Positions 17,771-26,630 of a stretch of DNA of 64,000 nucleotides are shown piece after piece. Under the pieces are notes generated by a model. That model had not been told where the DNA came from and did not search any database. It saw only the letters and a program-made list of their open reading frames with translations. The stretch comes from Ensifer sp. BR816 (GTDB taxonomy: Bacteria > Pseudomonadota > Alphaproteobacteria > Rhizobiales > Rhizobiaceae). Within the stretch, counting starts at the first letter, position 1. Every line of letters begins with the position of its first letter. The translations under genes were made by a program, and so were the position numbers. The stretch spans positions 62,001 to 126,000 of the forward strand of contig NZ_KB905371.1 in NCBI RefSeq assembly GCF_000378985.1, given 5' to 3'.

Positions 17771-18808
17771 CTAGAGAAAGACCATCGGGCCTCCGTAGTC
17801 TTCTGCATTCAGGGCTACCGCCAGTTTCCTTCGCACTCGCTTGGGCAGCGGGTTAGACTCCAGAAAAACCAGGCACCCAGAGCCTAGCTGCGCCAGCAGT
17901 TTATCGGGCAGGCTGATCAACAGGTTGCACCTGGCGTTGAGCCTCCGGAGCCCAGCCGACAGATTGTTGGGCAGACCGGTCAGTTGGTTGTCGGCGGCGC
18001 CGAGCGTCTGCAGTCCGGCCGGGAGTTTATGGGGAAGGCCGGTGAGTTGATTGCCACTGGCATTTAGCGTCTGGAGCCCGGGCGGGAGATTGTCGGGAAG
18101 GCTGGTCAGTCTATTACCGTCGGCGTTGAGCGTCTTGAGCTGGGCCGGCAGGCTGGCGGGAAGGCCGGTGAGTTGATTGCCGTCAGCGTTGAGCGTCTGA
18201 AGCCCGGCCGGGAGGTTGTCTGGAAGGCTGGTCAAGTGATTTTCGCTGACGCCGAGCCACCGAAGCGTAGTCGAGAGGTCATGGGGCAGGCTGCTGAGCC
18301 GGTTGTAGCTGACCTCGAGGATCTGGAGTCCGGCCGGGAGGGTGTCGGGCAAGCTGGTCAACTGGTTGTACCTGGCGTTGAGCGCTTGAAGCTCGACCGG
18401 TAGCTCGGCCGGCAGGGTGGTCAGCTGATTGCAGTCGGCGTTGAGCCGCTGGAGGCCGGCCGGCAGCCCGGCGGGCAGGGTCCTTAGGCGCAGGCATGAT
18501 AGATTCAGCGATGCATTGAGATCGGCGGCATCTACCCAAGCGCCGATTCGTCTCGATGCCTCTTGCCGACCCTCATCTTCCCCTTGATCCTTTTCGGCAG
18601 CCCAGGCGTCCACGATGTGCTCCAGCGATGTTGCTCGGAGGACTGGGGCGAGGTTCGGATTGTCGGCAAGGCCCTCTGACGATGCTCGTTCTCCCGTCAA
18701 GTTATCGATCGCGGCTGTGGTGAGATCACCTTTGGAGGTTGCACATTGCCGGCTGTTTGCCTTGGAAGTATTGCCATCGTATGGCTGAGCTCGTCCCGTT
18801 TTCACCAT
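17771..18808 (-). CDS. Leucine-rich-repeat protein of the IpaH/YopM type, effector-like
   Basis: From ATG 18808 (MVKTGRAQPYDG, preceded by GGAGAG) the product has 345 residues: a polar N-terminal region of about 75 residues, a short helix (AWAAEKDQGEDEGRQEASRRIGAW in part), and about twelve 20-residue repeats of the LPxxLPxxLxxLxxxxNxL type (about 90-315) as in secreted IpaH, SspH and YopM. The C-terminal NEL ubiquitin-ligase domain of IpaH is absent; the tail is only PLPKRVRRKLAVAL and a few residues. From memory it resembles y4fR of strain NGR234. No signal peptide is seen, which fits type III export. I could not find a tts box. Binding of a plant protein is inference. Confidence 0.78.
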   Translation of the reverse strand: MVKTGRAQPYDGNTSKANSRQCATSKGDLTTAAIDNLTGERASSEGLADNPNLAPVLRATSLEHIVDAWAAEKDQGEDEGRQEASRRIGAWVDAADLNASLNLSCLRLRTLPAGLPAGLQRLNADCNQLTTLPAELPVELQALNARYNQLTSLPDTLPAGLQILEVSYNRLSSLPHDLSTTLRWLGVSENHLTSLPDNLPAGLQTLNADGNQLTGLPASLPAQLKTLNADGNRLTSLPDNLPPGLQTLNASGNQLTGLPHKLPAGLQTLGAADNQLTGLPNNLSAGLRRLNARCNLLISLPDKLLAQLGSGCLVFLESNPLPKRVRRKLAVALNAEDYGGPMVFL

Positions 18809-18843
18809 TAGCGTCTCTCCAGTGCTCACCAAGGAGGTGTAGG

Positions 18844-18954
18844 ATGCTACTGAGCGACGACCGCTTCTCCATCCGCTGTTTCGCCGAAAACGGAGGCCGC
18901 ATATATAGCGGACGGTTCCGGCTAATCATCGGCGAAGTAGAGGCAAAGGCTTGA
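18844..18954 (+). CDS. Small ORF with strong ribosome site
   Basis: A 36-residue reading frame starting MLLSDDRFSIRCF and ending IIGEVEAKA. AAGGAGG lies eight bases before the ATG, an ideal Shine-Dalgarno site, which is the main reason to list it. It is divergent from the LRR gene, with 35 bp between the starts. I do not recognise the sequence. Confidence 0.4.
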   Translation: MLLSDDRFSIRCFAENGGRIYSGRFRLIIGEVEAKA

Positions 18955-19723
18955 GGCTCGAGCTCCTGTTTCCTTATGAAACAAAATGTACCCCTATGAC
19001 TGAGTCTTAGTCACAGCCACCACCAACGCTCAAACCGCTGTTATTGACCACCGGTCTCGTCTGATTGACTTCATGCAACATTATTTCGGACTGGCACAAT
19101 TGATTCTTTGGATGAGACCTATCGGCGTTATGGATAGAGGAGGCATGGCGTTTTCAGGGCTTTGGAGAACGGGAAATTCGGCGTCTGCCGGGTTGAGCCG
19201 CATTCGCGCAAATACGCTAGAACAGTACAGCCGGGGTCCGGCAGCACTTCCGCGGCGGTGAACTCAGCTCATGAGCAGGGTGACAAGCTGCTGCTAAGCA
19301 GTGGCGAAAACTTTAGTTCCCCAGGTGTCAAAAGCGGATGCGGTGGTGGCATGCTAGACCACAGCGTTTTGCCGCCGAGAATCAGGGGCCGGGGAGCGCA
19401 CTTGTCCCCAAGAGCGCTCTGGCGATTTCAGAAGGAGCGAAGGAGCCGGTACGCGGGCTGCTCATGATGCGGCTGTCGGAGTCGCTTTCGCGGGATCTTT
19501 TAGGCACATGCGCTCCTGCCGCTCTCCAACCAGGCGGCATTTAGGAGTGCTCCATCATGATTCAGAAAATGCAGGGTTGACGTTTCTGGCCTGCGTTATA
19601 GCGCGCCTAACGGCCCTGTTCCCGCCCTTTCGCATATTTCCCTTGCAAAACTGCCTTTTGGCGTAGGATACGGCCAGGTGGGATGTTGCTCATTCCTTGG
19701 CCCTCACATTTCCGAGGTCTTCA
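18955..19723. other. Gene-poor stretch
   Basis: About 770 bp with only short frames that lack both homology and good ribosome sites. A CTGGCAC at 19092-19098 looks like a sigma-54 -24 element, but no GC doublet stands at the right distance. Confidence 0.5.
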
Positions 19724-20170
19724 TCAATCCCGATCCGCGAGAGCCTTTAAGAGGCCGATGGCCCGGCTTCTGACGTTCGCATCCCCGATACGGGAGAAGG
19801 CCTTAATCAGTGCGAGCCCCTCGTCGCTCGACGCGAAGTCGATAATTTCAGATTGAATTTGGGACTTCACGGCGCCGCTTTCGACGCCGTTCGTGCCGGC
19901 GCCCGGCATTTCTTCGAAGAAGTAAGATGGCGGCACCTCCAGCGCGTCGGCGATCTGTTGCAGGCGACTCGCTCCGACTCGATTGGTGCCCTTCTCATAT
20001 TTTTGCACCTGCTGGAACGTTACCCCGATTTGCTCGGCAAGGCTCGTCTGTGACAGTTCCATCCAAATTCGCCGCATACGAATTCGACGGCCGACGTGAA
20101 TGTCAACAGGTTTGGGCGTCGCTTTTTTCTGTTCAGGGTTCGCAATAAGCATGCTTTTCTCCATGTTCAT
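19724..20170 (-). CDS. XRE-family helix-turn-helix regulator
   Basis: The 148-residue product has a Cro/CI-type helix-turn-helix (about 28-85: VGRRIRMRRIWMELSQTSLA, IGVTFQQVQKYEKGTNRVGA, LQQIADALEVPPSYFFEE) and a C-terminal region of about 60 residues (EGLALIKAFSRIGDANVRSR, IGLLKALAD) typical of rhizobial plasmid XRE regulators. Several in-frame starts are possible (MNMEKSM); the first is used here. It stands alone on the minus strand. Its target is unknown. Confidence 0.88.
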   Translation of the reverse strand: MNMEKSMLIANPEQKKATPKPVDIHVGRRIRMRRIWMELSQTSLAEQIGVTFQQVQKYEKGTNRVGASRLQQIADALEVPPSYFFEEMPGAGTNGVESGAVKSQIQSEIIDFASSDEGLALIKAFSRIGDANVRSRAIGLLKALADRD

Positions 20171-20378
20171 TTCGCGTTGGTATCCCTCCCTGACCTATCG
20201 GGTTCTGCTGTTGCTTCCGCCGTGATTCCGAGATTGGCGCCGGCCGCCCTTAATTAGGTTCTATCCGTCTACGATCCACCAGCGATAGCGAGTCGCTCTC
20301 GCCGGGAAGCCAAGCCTGTATAGCTGATAAAGATTCATTTTTTGAACCCTAAACTTGGCCGCATGATCAGCATGACTA

Positions 20379-21350
20379 CTATAGCCAGGATGTAACTGGC
20401 TCGCCATGGTAGCGGCGCTTTGATGGTTTCGAGACACCAAATCCGACCTCCATCATCAGACGCGGCTTCTGTTTTGCCAACGTGCCCATGTGGAAGCCAA
20501 ATGGATCTTCGACGAAGCCTGTGCCCGCCTTGCCGGTCAATGTGATGGCGTTTTCTTCGCCGTAGAAGTCCAGAACTTCCTCGGCGGGATGACCGACGAG
20601 CAGCGTCAGTTGATGCTTCAAGCGTCGGCGATTATGGCTGCCCCGCATATAAACATGAGGGCCGGAAGCGGCATCGACGTCGGACAGATAGAAGAAAAAT
20701 TTCAGCATTCGCCAGTCATCGAGGTCGAAGTGGAACTTGAAGGAAGCACGGCTGAGATCCGCGTCTGAGGCATTTCGGGTCGGGAAGCTCCACCACGTCC
20801 GGGTCGTGATCAAACGGGCTTCGCCGCCGAGATAGTGCCTTGCCACATCGAGAAGTAGCGGGTCTTGCTGCACGGCTACGGCGGCGTCGCATTGCAGAAT
20901 CCGTTCATAATGATGGCCGCTCAGAATAGTCCGGCCGAAGCGACGCTCAGCTTCGGCATGATCGCCCGCCAAGAACTCGAGCCTGCGTTCGAAATTGCCG
21001 AAGCAAGGGGTTTCATGCCCGAAGCGCGCAATTGCCTTGTGAATTGGGCCAGGCAGGGTCAGGCCCGCAAACATACCCGTTCTTCTCAGTTCCGCCGCGA
21101 TCGCTTCCGCCTGGAGGTCGCCAAAAATGGAAGGCGTAACACTCTTTTCCCGCACCACTGGTCTTGCCGTTTGCCAATGCGCCTTGCGGAACGGCATCAA
21201 GCGCGCCAATAGGAACATCGGCAGCCAAGCCGGGTTCTCCCGAACATCCGTAAGATACGTAGGAACTCGGGCAGCTATTCGGCGGATCTTCCCGCCGCTG
21301 CGGGCGATCGCTTCGAGGTCCTTCGGATCAGGGTGAGCGGAGCTATGCAT
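20379..21350 (-). CDS. Phytanoyl-CoA dioxygenase (PhyH)-like Fe(II)/2-oxoglutarate oxygenase
   Basis: The 323-residue product has a double-stranded beta-helix region with a probable iron site: FHFDLDDWRMLKFFFYLSDV (HxD, about residue 212) and GPHVYMRGSHNRRRL, with a later histidine in GFHMGTLAKQKPRLMMEVGF. This is the pattern of PhyH-type oxygenases acting on small metabolites or lipids. The N-terminal 90 residues are basic and unassigned. It stands alone, with no biosynthetic partner next to it, so the substrate is unknown. The 1-kb stretch before it on the right (21351-22409) has no supported gene. Confidence 0.68.
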   Translation of the reverse strand: MHSSAHPDPKDLEAIARSGGKIRRIAARVPTYLTDVRENPAWLPMFLLARLMPFRKAHWQTARPVVREKSVTPSIFGDLQAEAIAAELRRTGMFAGLTLPGPIHKAIARFGHETPCFGNFERRLEFLAGDHAEAERRFGRTILSGHHYERILQCDAAVAVQQDPLLLDVARHYLGGEARLITTRTWWSFPTRNASDADLSRASFKFHFDLDDWRMLKFFFYLSDVDAASGPHVYMRGSHNRRRLKHQLTLLVGHPAEEVLDFYGEENAITLTGKAGTGFVEDPFGFHMGTLAKQKPRLMMEVGFGVSKPSKRRYHGEPVTSWL

Positions 21351-22409
21351 TCAATTGCCTTTCGTGCTGTTAGAACTTCCTGCCCCCGCGACTTCGTCCA
21401 GGCGAATGGCGCACAACAGGTCCCGAAACCCGGGCGAGCCGGTCGATCAAGCATTCGACATCGGCGACGTGAATGGTCGCACCGTTCGCGAGGATCGCGC
21501 GTTCGCCATCGCGGAGATCCCGGCTGCCGGGCTTGCGTCCACGTCTCAAATTCGTTTCGCAGTCGGCAGCATTTGATCCACCTGCGCTCGCGGCGTGGTT
21601 GTCCTAATGCAACATCCCTTAAGATCGGCAAAATCGAATCTTTGGATTGGAACACATCCAGGCAATGGATGGTCGGAAGGGGCGTATTTTAAGTGTATGA
21701 GTTCAGGTCGAACGGCGACTGTGCGCATGCGCCAACCGACACGTTGCATGTGAGCGCGCAGTTTCTTGCGGAAGTTCTCCGTGGGGGTTTCGGTACGAAG
21801 GACACTTTCGTCGGGCGAGTAAGCGGGCTCGCAGACATCCTTCAGTTCGCGTCGCTAACCGCGCGGAAAGTATGGCACATCTCGGCGGAGGTGAAACCCG
21901 TTTGATATGTCGAAGGGAGTCGACTGTAAGCCTGAGCCAATGCCCTCTTCGCCGGACCGCTGCTCATCGCCGGGATTGAATATCGCGCCGGGAGGAAGCT
22001 GCGGCATGCATCGTTCAGGTGGGTCAGAGAGCGGCTCGACGGCACGACAGTGTTTAGCTCTCGACCAAAGCCGTCCTGATTTTCGGAATTGCGCTCCATC
22101 CGACAGGTTATGATCGACGCGGTGAGGGCGAGAGTTAAGGTCATCGAAGAAAAAAGGGAGCCCGAAGTGGTTTTGGGGGACCAACGAGCTCTTAATTTAG
22201 GCCAATGATATATGGCCACGCTTATTATAACATTGCGACGGCATGATCGGTAGCGTTCAGTTTTTTCAATCGTTGGTCCTGAGTGGAGACGAACTTGCTC
22301 TCCCACTCGGGCTTCGTCCCGTCATGGGAGTTTCGCTCAAAATGGCTTTACGTTAGCGGCTGCTTCGATGCTTCGATCGTTCAGCTACCGCTGCAGTAAG
22401 CCCGAGGGG
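21351..22409. other. Gene-poor stretch
   Basis: Only short unassigned frames. On the reverse strand about 75 codons ending at 21390 read ILANGATIHVADVECLIDRL and VSGPVVRHSPGRS without a clear start or family. Nothing is annotated as a gene. Confidence 0.4.
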
Positions 22410-23110
22410 TCACCGTGCTTCGAGGTGACTGGAATGGGTGCTCCCAACCGGGCGTTCCCCAAAGCGAATTTGTTTTTGCCTTCCTGGGTGGAGGGGGCCA
22501 CCGATACGAACCGGTGTCGGGCACGGCTCAATGCCACTATCCCGCAGCAGCGATTTGGTGTCCTTGGCGATGAAGCACGAGCCGTTGTCCGTCAGCCATT
22601 TGGAGGGCTTTGGAAGGATGTTGATGCCACCGAAGCGGTTCTCGACAGCGGTGATGACCAAGGCCTGAACGTTCCTCGCTCTTGATCCCTTCGGGTGTGG
22701 CGACGCGCGCGATGGCCTCACGGTCACAGCAGTCGAGAGCGGACCCGACGCGGACCTTCTCCCTGTTGTCGCAGCCATCTCGAAGCCGTCGGACCACCAT
22801 CTGAGGTTCGACCGTTCAACCGCGACTTTACCCTCATGGCGGCGAGCATCAATGTCGCCGGTGTGCCGCTCCAGAAGAAGGCCCCGCAGCTTCATCACCC
22901 GATAGACGCGTTTAGCGTTTGGCCATGAGCAGCCATCAGCGCGGGCGTTGCGGCGCATGATGGCATGAACGCGGCGATAGCCATAAGTCGGCATATCGGC
23001 AATGATCGGCCTTGATCTCCTCCAGCAGGGATTGCTTCACGCGCTCGGCAATGTCTGCTCGGGCAACGCCCAGGGTTTCGCACACAGCCGTCATCGGTGG
23101 CGAAAGGGAG
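22410..23110 (-). mobile_element. Remnant of an IS3-family transposase (OrfB)
   Basis: Pieces of an IS3-type DDE integrase are spread over three reverse frames: VCETLGVARADIAERVKQ (about 23105-23045), YGYRRVHAIMRRNARADG with KRVYRVMKLRGLLLERHTG, then CDNREKVRVGSALDCCDREA in another frame, then WLTDNGSCFIAKDT (DN of the catalytic core). Only part of the gene remains and several frameshifts are needed, so it is inactive. Ends of the element were not found. Confidence 0.75.
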
Positions 23111-23129
23111 GGCGTTGCTGAGCTGAACA

Positions 23130-23393
23130 TTACGTTGGCCCAGTCCCCGCAGCCTTCAGCTTTTCCAAGAGTGCTAAAACATCGGCTTGGATATCGAGAC
23201 ATAAATCCAGGTATTCAACTATCCGCTCGTTGCGATGAGGAATTTCCCTTCGGCGCCGTTCGAGCGTCTCGGCCGCTACAGCATAAGCTTCGAACAGGTC
23301 GTCCAACTCGCGGCTCTTCACGTGGTGGAGGAGCTCTCGATGTCGGGGCAGGGCGAGGGCCAACCGGGCCCTGCCACTCCGTAACAGTGACAT
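23130..23393 (-). CDS. Small hypothetical helical protein
   Basis: An 87-residue frame rich in Leu, Glu and Arg (ELDDLFEAYAVAAETLERRR, IVEYLDLCLDIQADVLALLE), predicted to be an all-helical protein. It lies directly upstream of the IS3 remnant and may be part of the decayed region. No family recognised. 23394-23770 holds no gene that I can support. Confidence 0.4.
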   Translation of the reverse strand: MSLLRSGRARLALALPRHRELLHHVKSRELDDLFEAYAVAAETLERRRREIPHRNERIVEYLDLCLDIQADVLALLEKLKAAGTGPT

Positions 23394-23770
23394 TCGTTCA
23401 ATCCAACAGCATAATTCTCGGCCCTAATGGTCGAGTTTGAGTGGCGCGATTGACCGTTTCGTGGTGCAGCCAGGAACCCTCGTGACTACCAGCGTCAGGC
23501 CGGGAAAGTTCGCAGGAGTTCGACGCCGCGCCGGGCGGAGATATAACGCCAGTTGGGGTGCGGCGTACATTTGACGAAACCTCAAAGCTGCGCAGAACGG
23601 GCCGCCGCTCTGGAACCCGCTGCGCGCTCGTACGATCGGCAAAGCCCCTCTAAATATAACGGATCCTTCGCGCATGCTCGCAGCTGCTTATGAACACACG
23701 TCCAGTCCACAACGACCACGATAACAAAATCGTTGCGGGGGGCCAACAGCTTAACGAAACGCCTTCATCT

Positions 23771-23817
23771 ATCCATAGCGCGGATTTGGCCCATCCAAAT
23801 AATCGATTTTACGAACT
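23771..23817 (+). promoter_or_regulatory. nod box upstream of acyltransferase copy A
   Basis: A 47-bp nod box starting ATCCATAGCGCGGATT, with CCATCCAAATAATCGATTTT and ACGAACT. It differs from consensus at only a few bases. It is followed by the shared downstream stretch CATTAGAAGGACATCAA and AAATCAACTACATCG. The acyltransferase start is 166 bp downstream. Confidence 0.9.
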
Positions 23818-23983
23818 AGTCGGCAGCCCTCATTAGAAGGACATCAATGAAGGAAATCAACTACATCGACAGCACGCCGCAAGCCTAAGGGACGGAATTG
23901 CTTTGATATTGCTGCGGGCAGCGCTGGCTGAGTACGACCTTTCAGCTGGTCCACTCGAATCGAGAATTTTATCAGGTCCTCTA

Positions 23984-25912
23984 ATGCCACGAGACTTTCG
24001 AGCCGATATCCAGGCCCTGCGGGGTCTCGCTGTTTTGCTGGTCGTCCTTTATCATGCCCATATCGGGCCGTTCGGTTATCTCGGCGTTGATATTTTCTTC
24101 GTGATTTCGGGCTTTCTGATCACCGGCCTCGTCAGGACGCAGCTTGAGCAATCACGATTCAGCTTTTGGGAATTCTATTATCGTCGTGCGAAGCGTCTGT
24201 TGCCGGCGGCCTATGTCGTCATTGCGCTCACAACGATCGTTGCGCCTTTCTTCCTGTCAGACGTGGGCCTTCGGGAGTTCCGTACTGAGGTCCTCGGGGC
24301 GCTCACGTTCACCGGCAACGTCGTTCTCTGGACTCAGTCGGACTATTTCGGCGGAGCCGCCGAAACGAAGCCTCTCCTGCATTTCTGGTCGCTCGCTGTC
24401 GAAGAACAGTATTATCTGCTGCTCCCTGCTTTTTTGGCCTTGGTTTCCAGGAAATGGTGGCTTTCAGGAGTTACTTCGCTCCTCGTTGCAAGTGTGGCGC
24501 TATGTCTCTACGTGGCCTTTCGTCACCCATCAGCTGCATTTTATCTTTTGCCGACCCGCTTTTGGGAAATGGCGATTGGTTCGCTCGGGGCTTTGCTTCC
24601 CGCCAGCCCTCGCCTGGCTGCCAAGCTTGCGACATTGCGCTTCCCGGCGCTCGGGCTTCTCCTTCTTATTCCCTTTGGACCTTCTGGTTTGCAAAACCCG
24701 ATCGTGGATGCCGCATTGGTTTGCTTGGCAACCCTGATCCTCCTGCTTGCACCCCCCTGGAATAATGTCGCGGTTCGAGGCATGGCAAGGATCGGGGACA
24801 TCTCGTACTCGCTCTATCTGATCCATTGGCCAGTGCTTGTCTATGTTCGGGCTGCTTGGGTGGCGGAGCCTCCCGCGCTTGCGATCTGTGCGGCAGTTGC
24901 CTTCTCAGTTGTAGCGAGCTTAGCTCTTCACCGTTTCGTTGAGGAGCCATTCCGGCAGGGGTTCGTCACGTCTCGTGGGCGGATGGCCTCAGGACTCGTT
25001 GCCGCAACGGCTCTTCTCAGTTTGGCCCCGTCAGTCGACCTTGGCGCAACCGAAAGCAGGCCTGGCTTTTCCGACGTCCGGCGGATCAATTACGGTCTGG
25101 GGAAAGCATGTGATATCACGCGTGGATCGCCCCCTCAGGGTATTCCGGAGGCCTGCCAGACGATGGACAGACCACAATTACTGGTCTGGGGCGATTCATT
25201 TGCCATGGCATTGGTTCCCGGCCTGGCCAAGACAGTTGGAAAAGCCGGACTGGTTCAGCTCACCATGAGCGGGTGCCTCCCCGCCATTGGTGTTGCTGCC
25301 TTCTCGAGGCGGGCAGCGTCTCCCTATCCCCGTGCTTTCGGCGAAGACTGTATTCGCTTCAATGACAGTGTTTTGGCTATCCTGAAAAGTCGCCCGGAAA
25401 TAAGAACCGTTGCAATTTCAAGCCCATTTGACGCCCCTGTATCCAACGACTTCATGCTGCTTAACAGGCGTGATGGTACGTTCACGGAGGTTGAAACTTC
25501 GAAAGATGTAGCCGCCGAGGGTATCAAGGCTCTCGTCGAGGCCGTTCGCGCCTTGGGCAGGCGAGTGGTCGTTGTTGCTCCTCCGCCAGTCGCGAGCTTC
25601 GATATCGCCGATTGCCTTGAGCGAAAGGCGAGGGGAAGTGTTATGCTCGGGCGCTACAGTGATTGCAAAATATATGTCAGCGATTATCTTCGAATGCGAT
25701 CCCGCACTCTCGAGCTCTTGAACCAGGTGGCCTCGAAGGCTGACGTAGAGGTTATCTCTTACCACGACTTTCTCTGTGACGACACGACATGCAAGACCGA
25801 GATCGACGGCAAGTTCCTCTACCGAGACAGCGGTCACCTTTCCTATGAAGGATCCGAGGTCATCGCTCGAAAGACAGGACTTGCTGAGAGGCTGATCAGG
25901 GCTGCTCGTTAG
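23984..25912 (+). CDS. Membrane acyltransferase with SGNH domain (OafA-like), copy A
   Basis: A 642-residue protein from ATG 23984; this start matches the second copy, although the frame is open further upstream. The N-terminal acyltransferase-3 domain (about 1-350; RADIQALRGLAVLLVVLYHA, VDIFFVISGFLITGL, RRAKRLLPA, HFWSLAVEEQYYLL) has about ten membrane spans and transfers acetyl or similar groups to sugars. The C-terminal SGNH domain (about 400-640) has LLVWGDSFAMAL with the nucleophile Ser and DSGHLSYEGS with the catalytic Asp/His. The nod box upstream implies flavonoid induction, so the target may be the Nod factor or a surface polysaccharide. Longer than NodX or NolL, which lack the SGNH part. 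Confidence 0.85.
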   Translation: MPRDFRADIQALRGLAVLLVVLYHAHIGPFGYLGVDIFFVISGFLITGLVRTQLEQSRFSFWEFYYRRAKRLLPAAYVVIALTTIVAPFFLSDVGLREFRTEVLGALTFTGNVVLWTQSDYFGGAAETKPLLHFWSLAVEEQYYLLLPAFLALVSRKWWLSGVTSLLVASVALCLYVAFRHPSAAFYLLPTRFWEMAIGSLGALLPASPRLAAKLATLRFPALGLLLLIPFGPSGLQNPIVDAALVCLATLILLLAPPWNNVAVRGMARIGDISYSLYLIHWPVLVYVRAAWVAEPPALAICAAVAFSVVASLALHRFVEEPFRQGFVTSRGRMASGLVAATALLSLAPSVDLGATESRPGFSDVRRINYGLGKACDITRGSPPQGIPEACQTMDRPQLLVWGDSFAMALVPGLAKTVGKAGLVQLTMSGCLPAIGVAAFSRRAASPYPRAFGEDCIRFNDSVLAILKSRPEIRTVAISSPFDAPVSNDFMLLNRRDGTFTEVETSKDVAAEGIKALVEAVRALGRRVVVVAPPPVASFDIADCLERKARGSVMLGRYSDCKIYVSDYLRMRSRTLELLNQVASKADVEVISYHDFLCDDTTCKTEIDGKFLYRDSGHLSYEGSEVIARKTGLAERLIRAAR

Positions 25913-26353
25913 AGCCTTTTCGACCTGGATAAGTTCACCTTTCAACACTCGGTTTTCTTTGGTCGGAGTCAACCGCGCGTCAACATGCCAAAGAACTGGT
26001 CCGCCAAGTCCGTCACGCCGTCGCACAATGGATGAAAGCCCTCTTGAGCGTGCTTGCGGCGGCGCTGTCCTGCGGTGCGATACACAGCTCACTCTGCTTC
26101 TAACCCTCCGCCACAGCATCCAGCGGCCGTAACCCGGCATGCCGAGCCGAGGTCCCGGGTGCGGAAGTCGTAGCGGTGATTGTTGGTCCAGCGAATGCGT
26201 CCGAAGCTCCAGACACAGGCGATCGAGGCCTTTTGGCGGAGGCGCGCTGCGGGAGATGACGCGTGATGGCAGCCGGAGTTCTTGCCGCGGCCGTGAGGCC
26301 CCCGGCAGAGTGTCGAGCGCGACAGGGTGATGAGATCAAGGCGTTTGCAAGCG
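25913..26353. other. Spacer between duplicated acyltransferase units
   Basis: About 440 bp without a supported gene. Reverse-strand frames here have no recognisable domain. The nod box of the second unit begins at its right end. Confidence 0.4.
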
Positions 26354-26400
26354 TTCCATAACGTGGATGGATGTCATCCAAACAATCGATTTTACGAATT
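26354..26400 (+). promoter_or_regulatory. nod box upstream of acyltransferase copy B
   Basis: The box reads TTCCATAACGTGGATG, then CATCCAAACAATCGATTTTA and CGAATT, the closest of the three to consensus. The downstream stretch CATTAGAAGAACACCAATT and AAATCAAGTACACCG is shared with the other nod boxes. The next start codon is 230 bp downstream. Confidence 0.92.
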
Positions 26401-26630
26401 ATCGGACATGCTTCATTAGAAGAACACCAATTGACCGAAATCAAGTACACCGACACCTGCTGCCGGCGACTTCTTAATTGTGAGCGACTAAGCGGCTGAC
26501 CGGCCGAAATCAATCCAGCGAATGAACCCGAACGGCACTCGTTTCCCATCCTTGCTGCGGACAGTTACGGCTTACCAACATGCTCAGTCTCAGTTCATCC
26601 AGGTAAATCGAGATTTTCATCAGGTCTTCT

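Noticed and set aside
18833..19090. tts box upstream of the LRR gene
   Set aside because: No stretch fits the TtsI consensus as I know it.
19090..19110. Sigma-54 -24 element CTGGCAC
   Set aside because: No GC at the required ten-base spacing.
23847..23888. 13-codon frame MKEINYIDSTPQA after the nod box
   Set aside because: Falls in the conserved nod-box extension; the start codon is not kept in the other copies.
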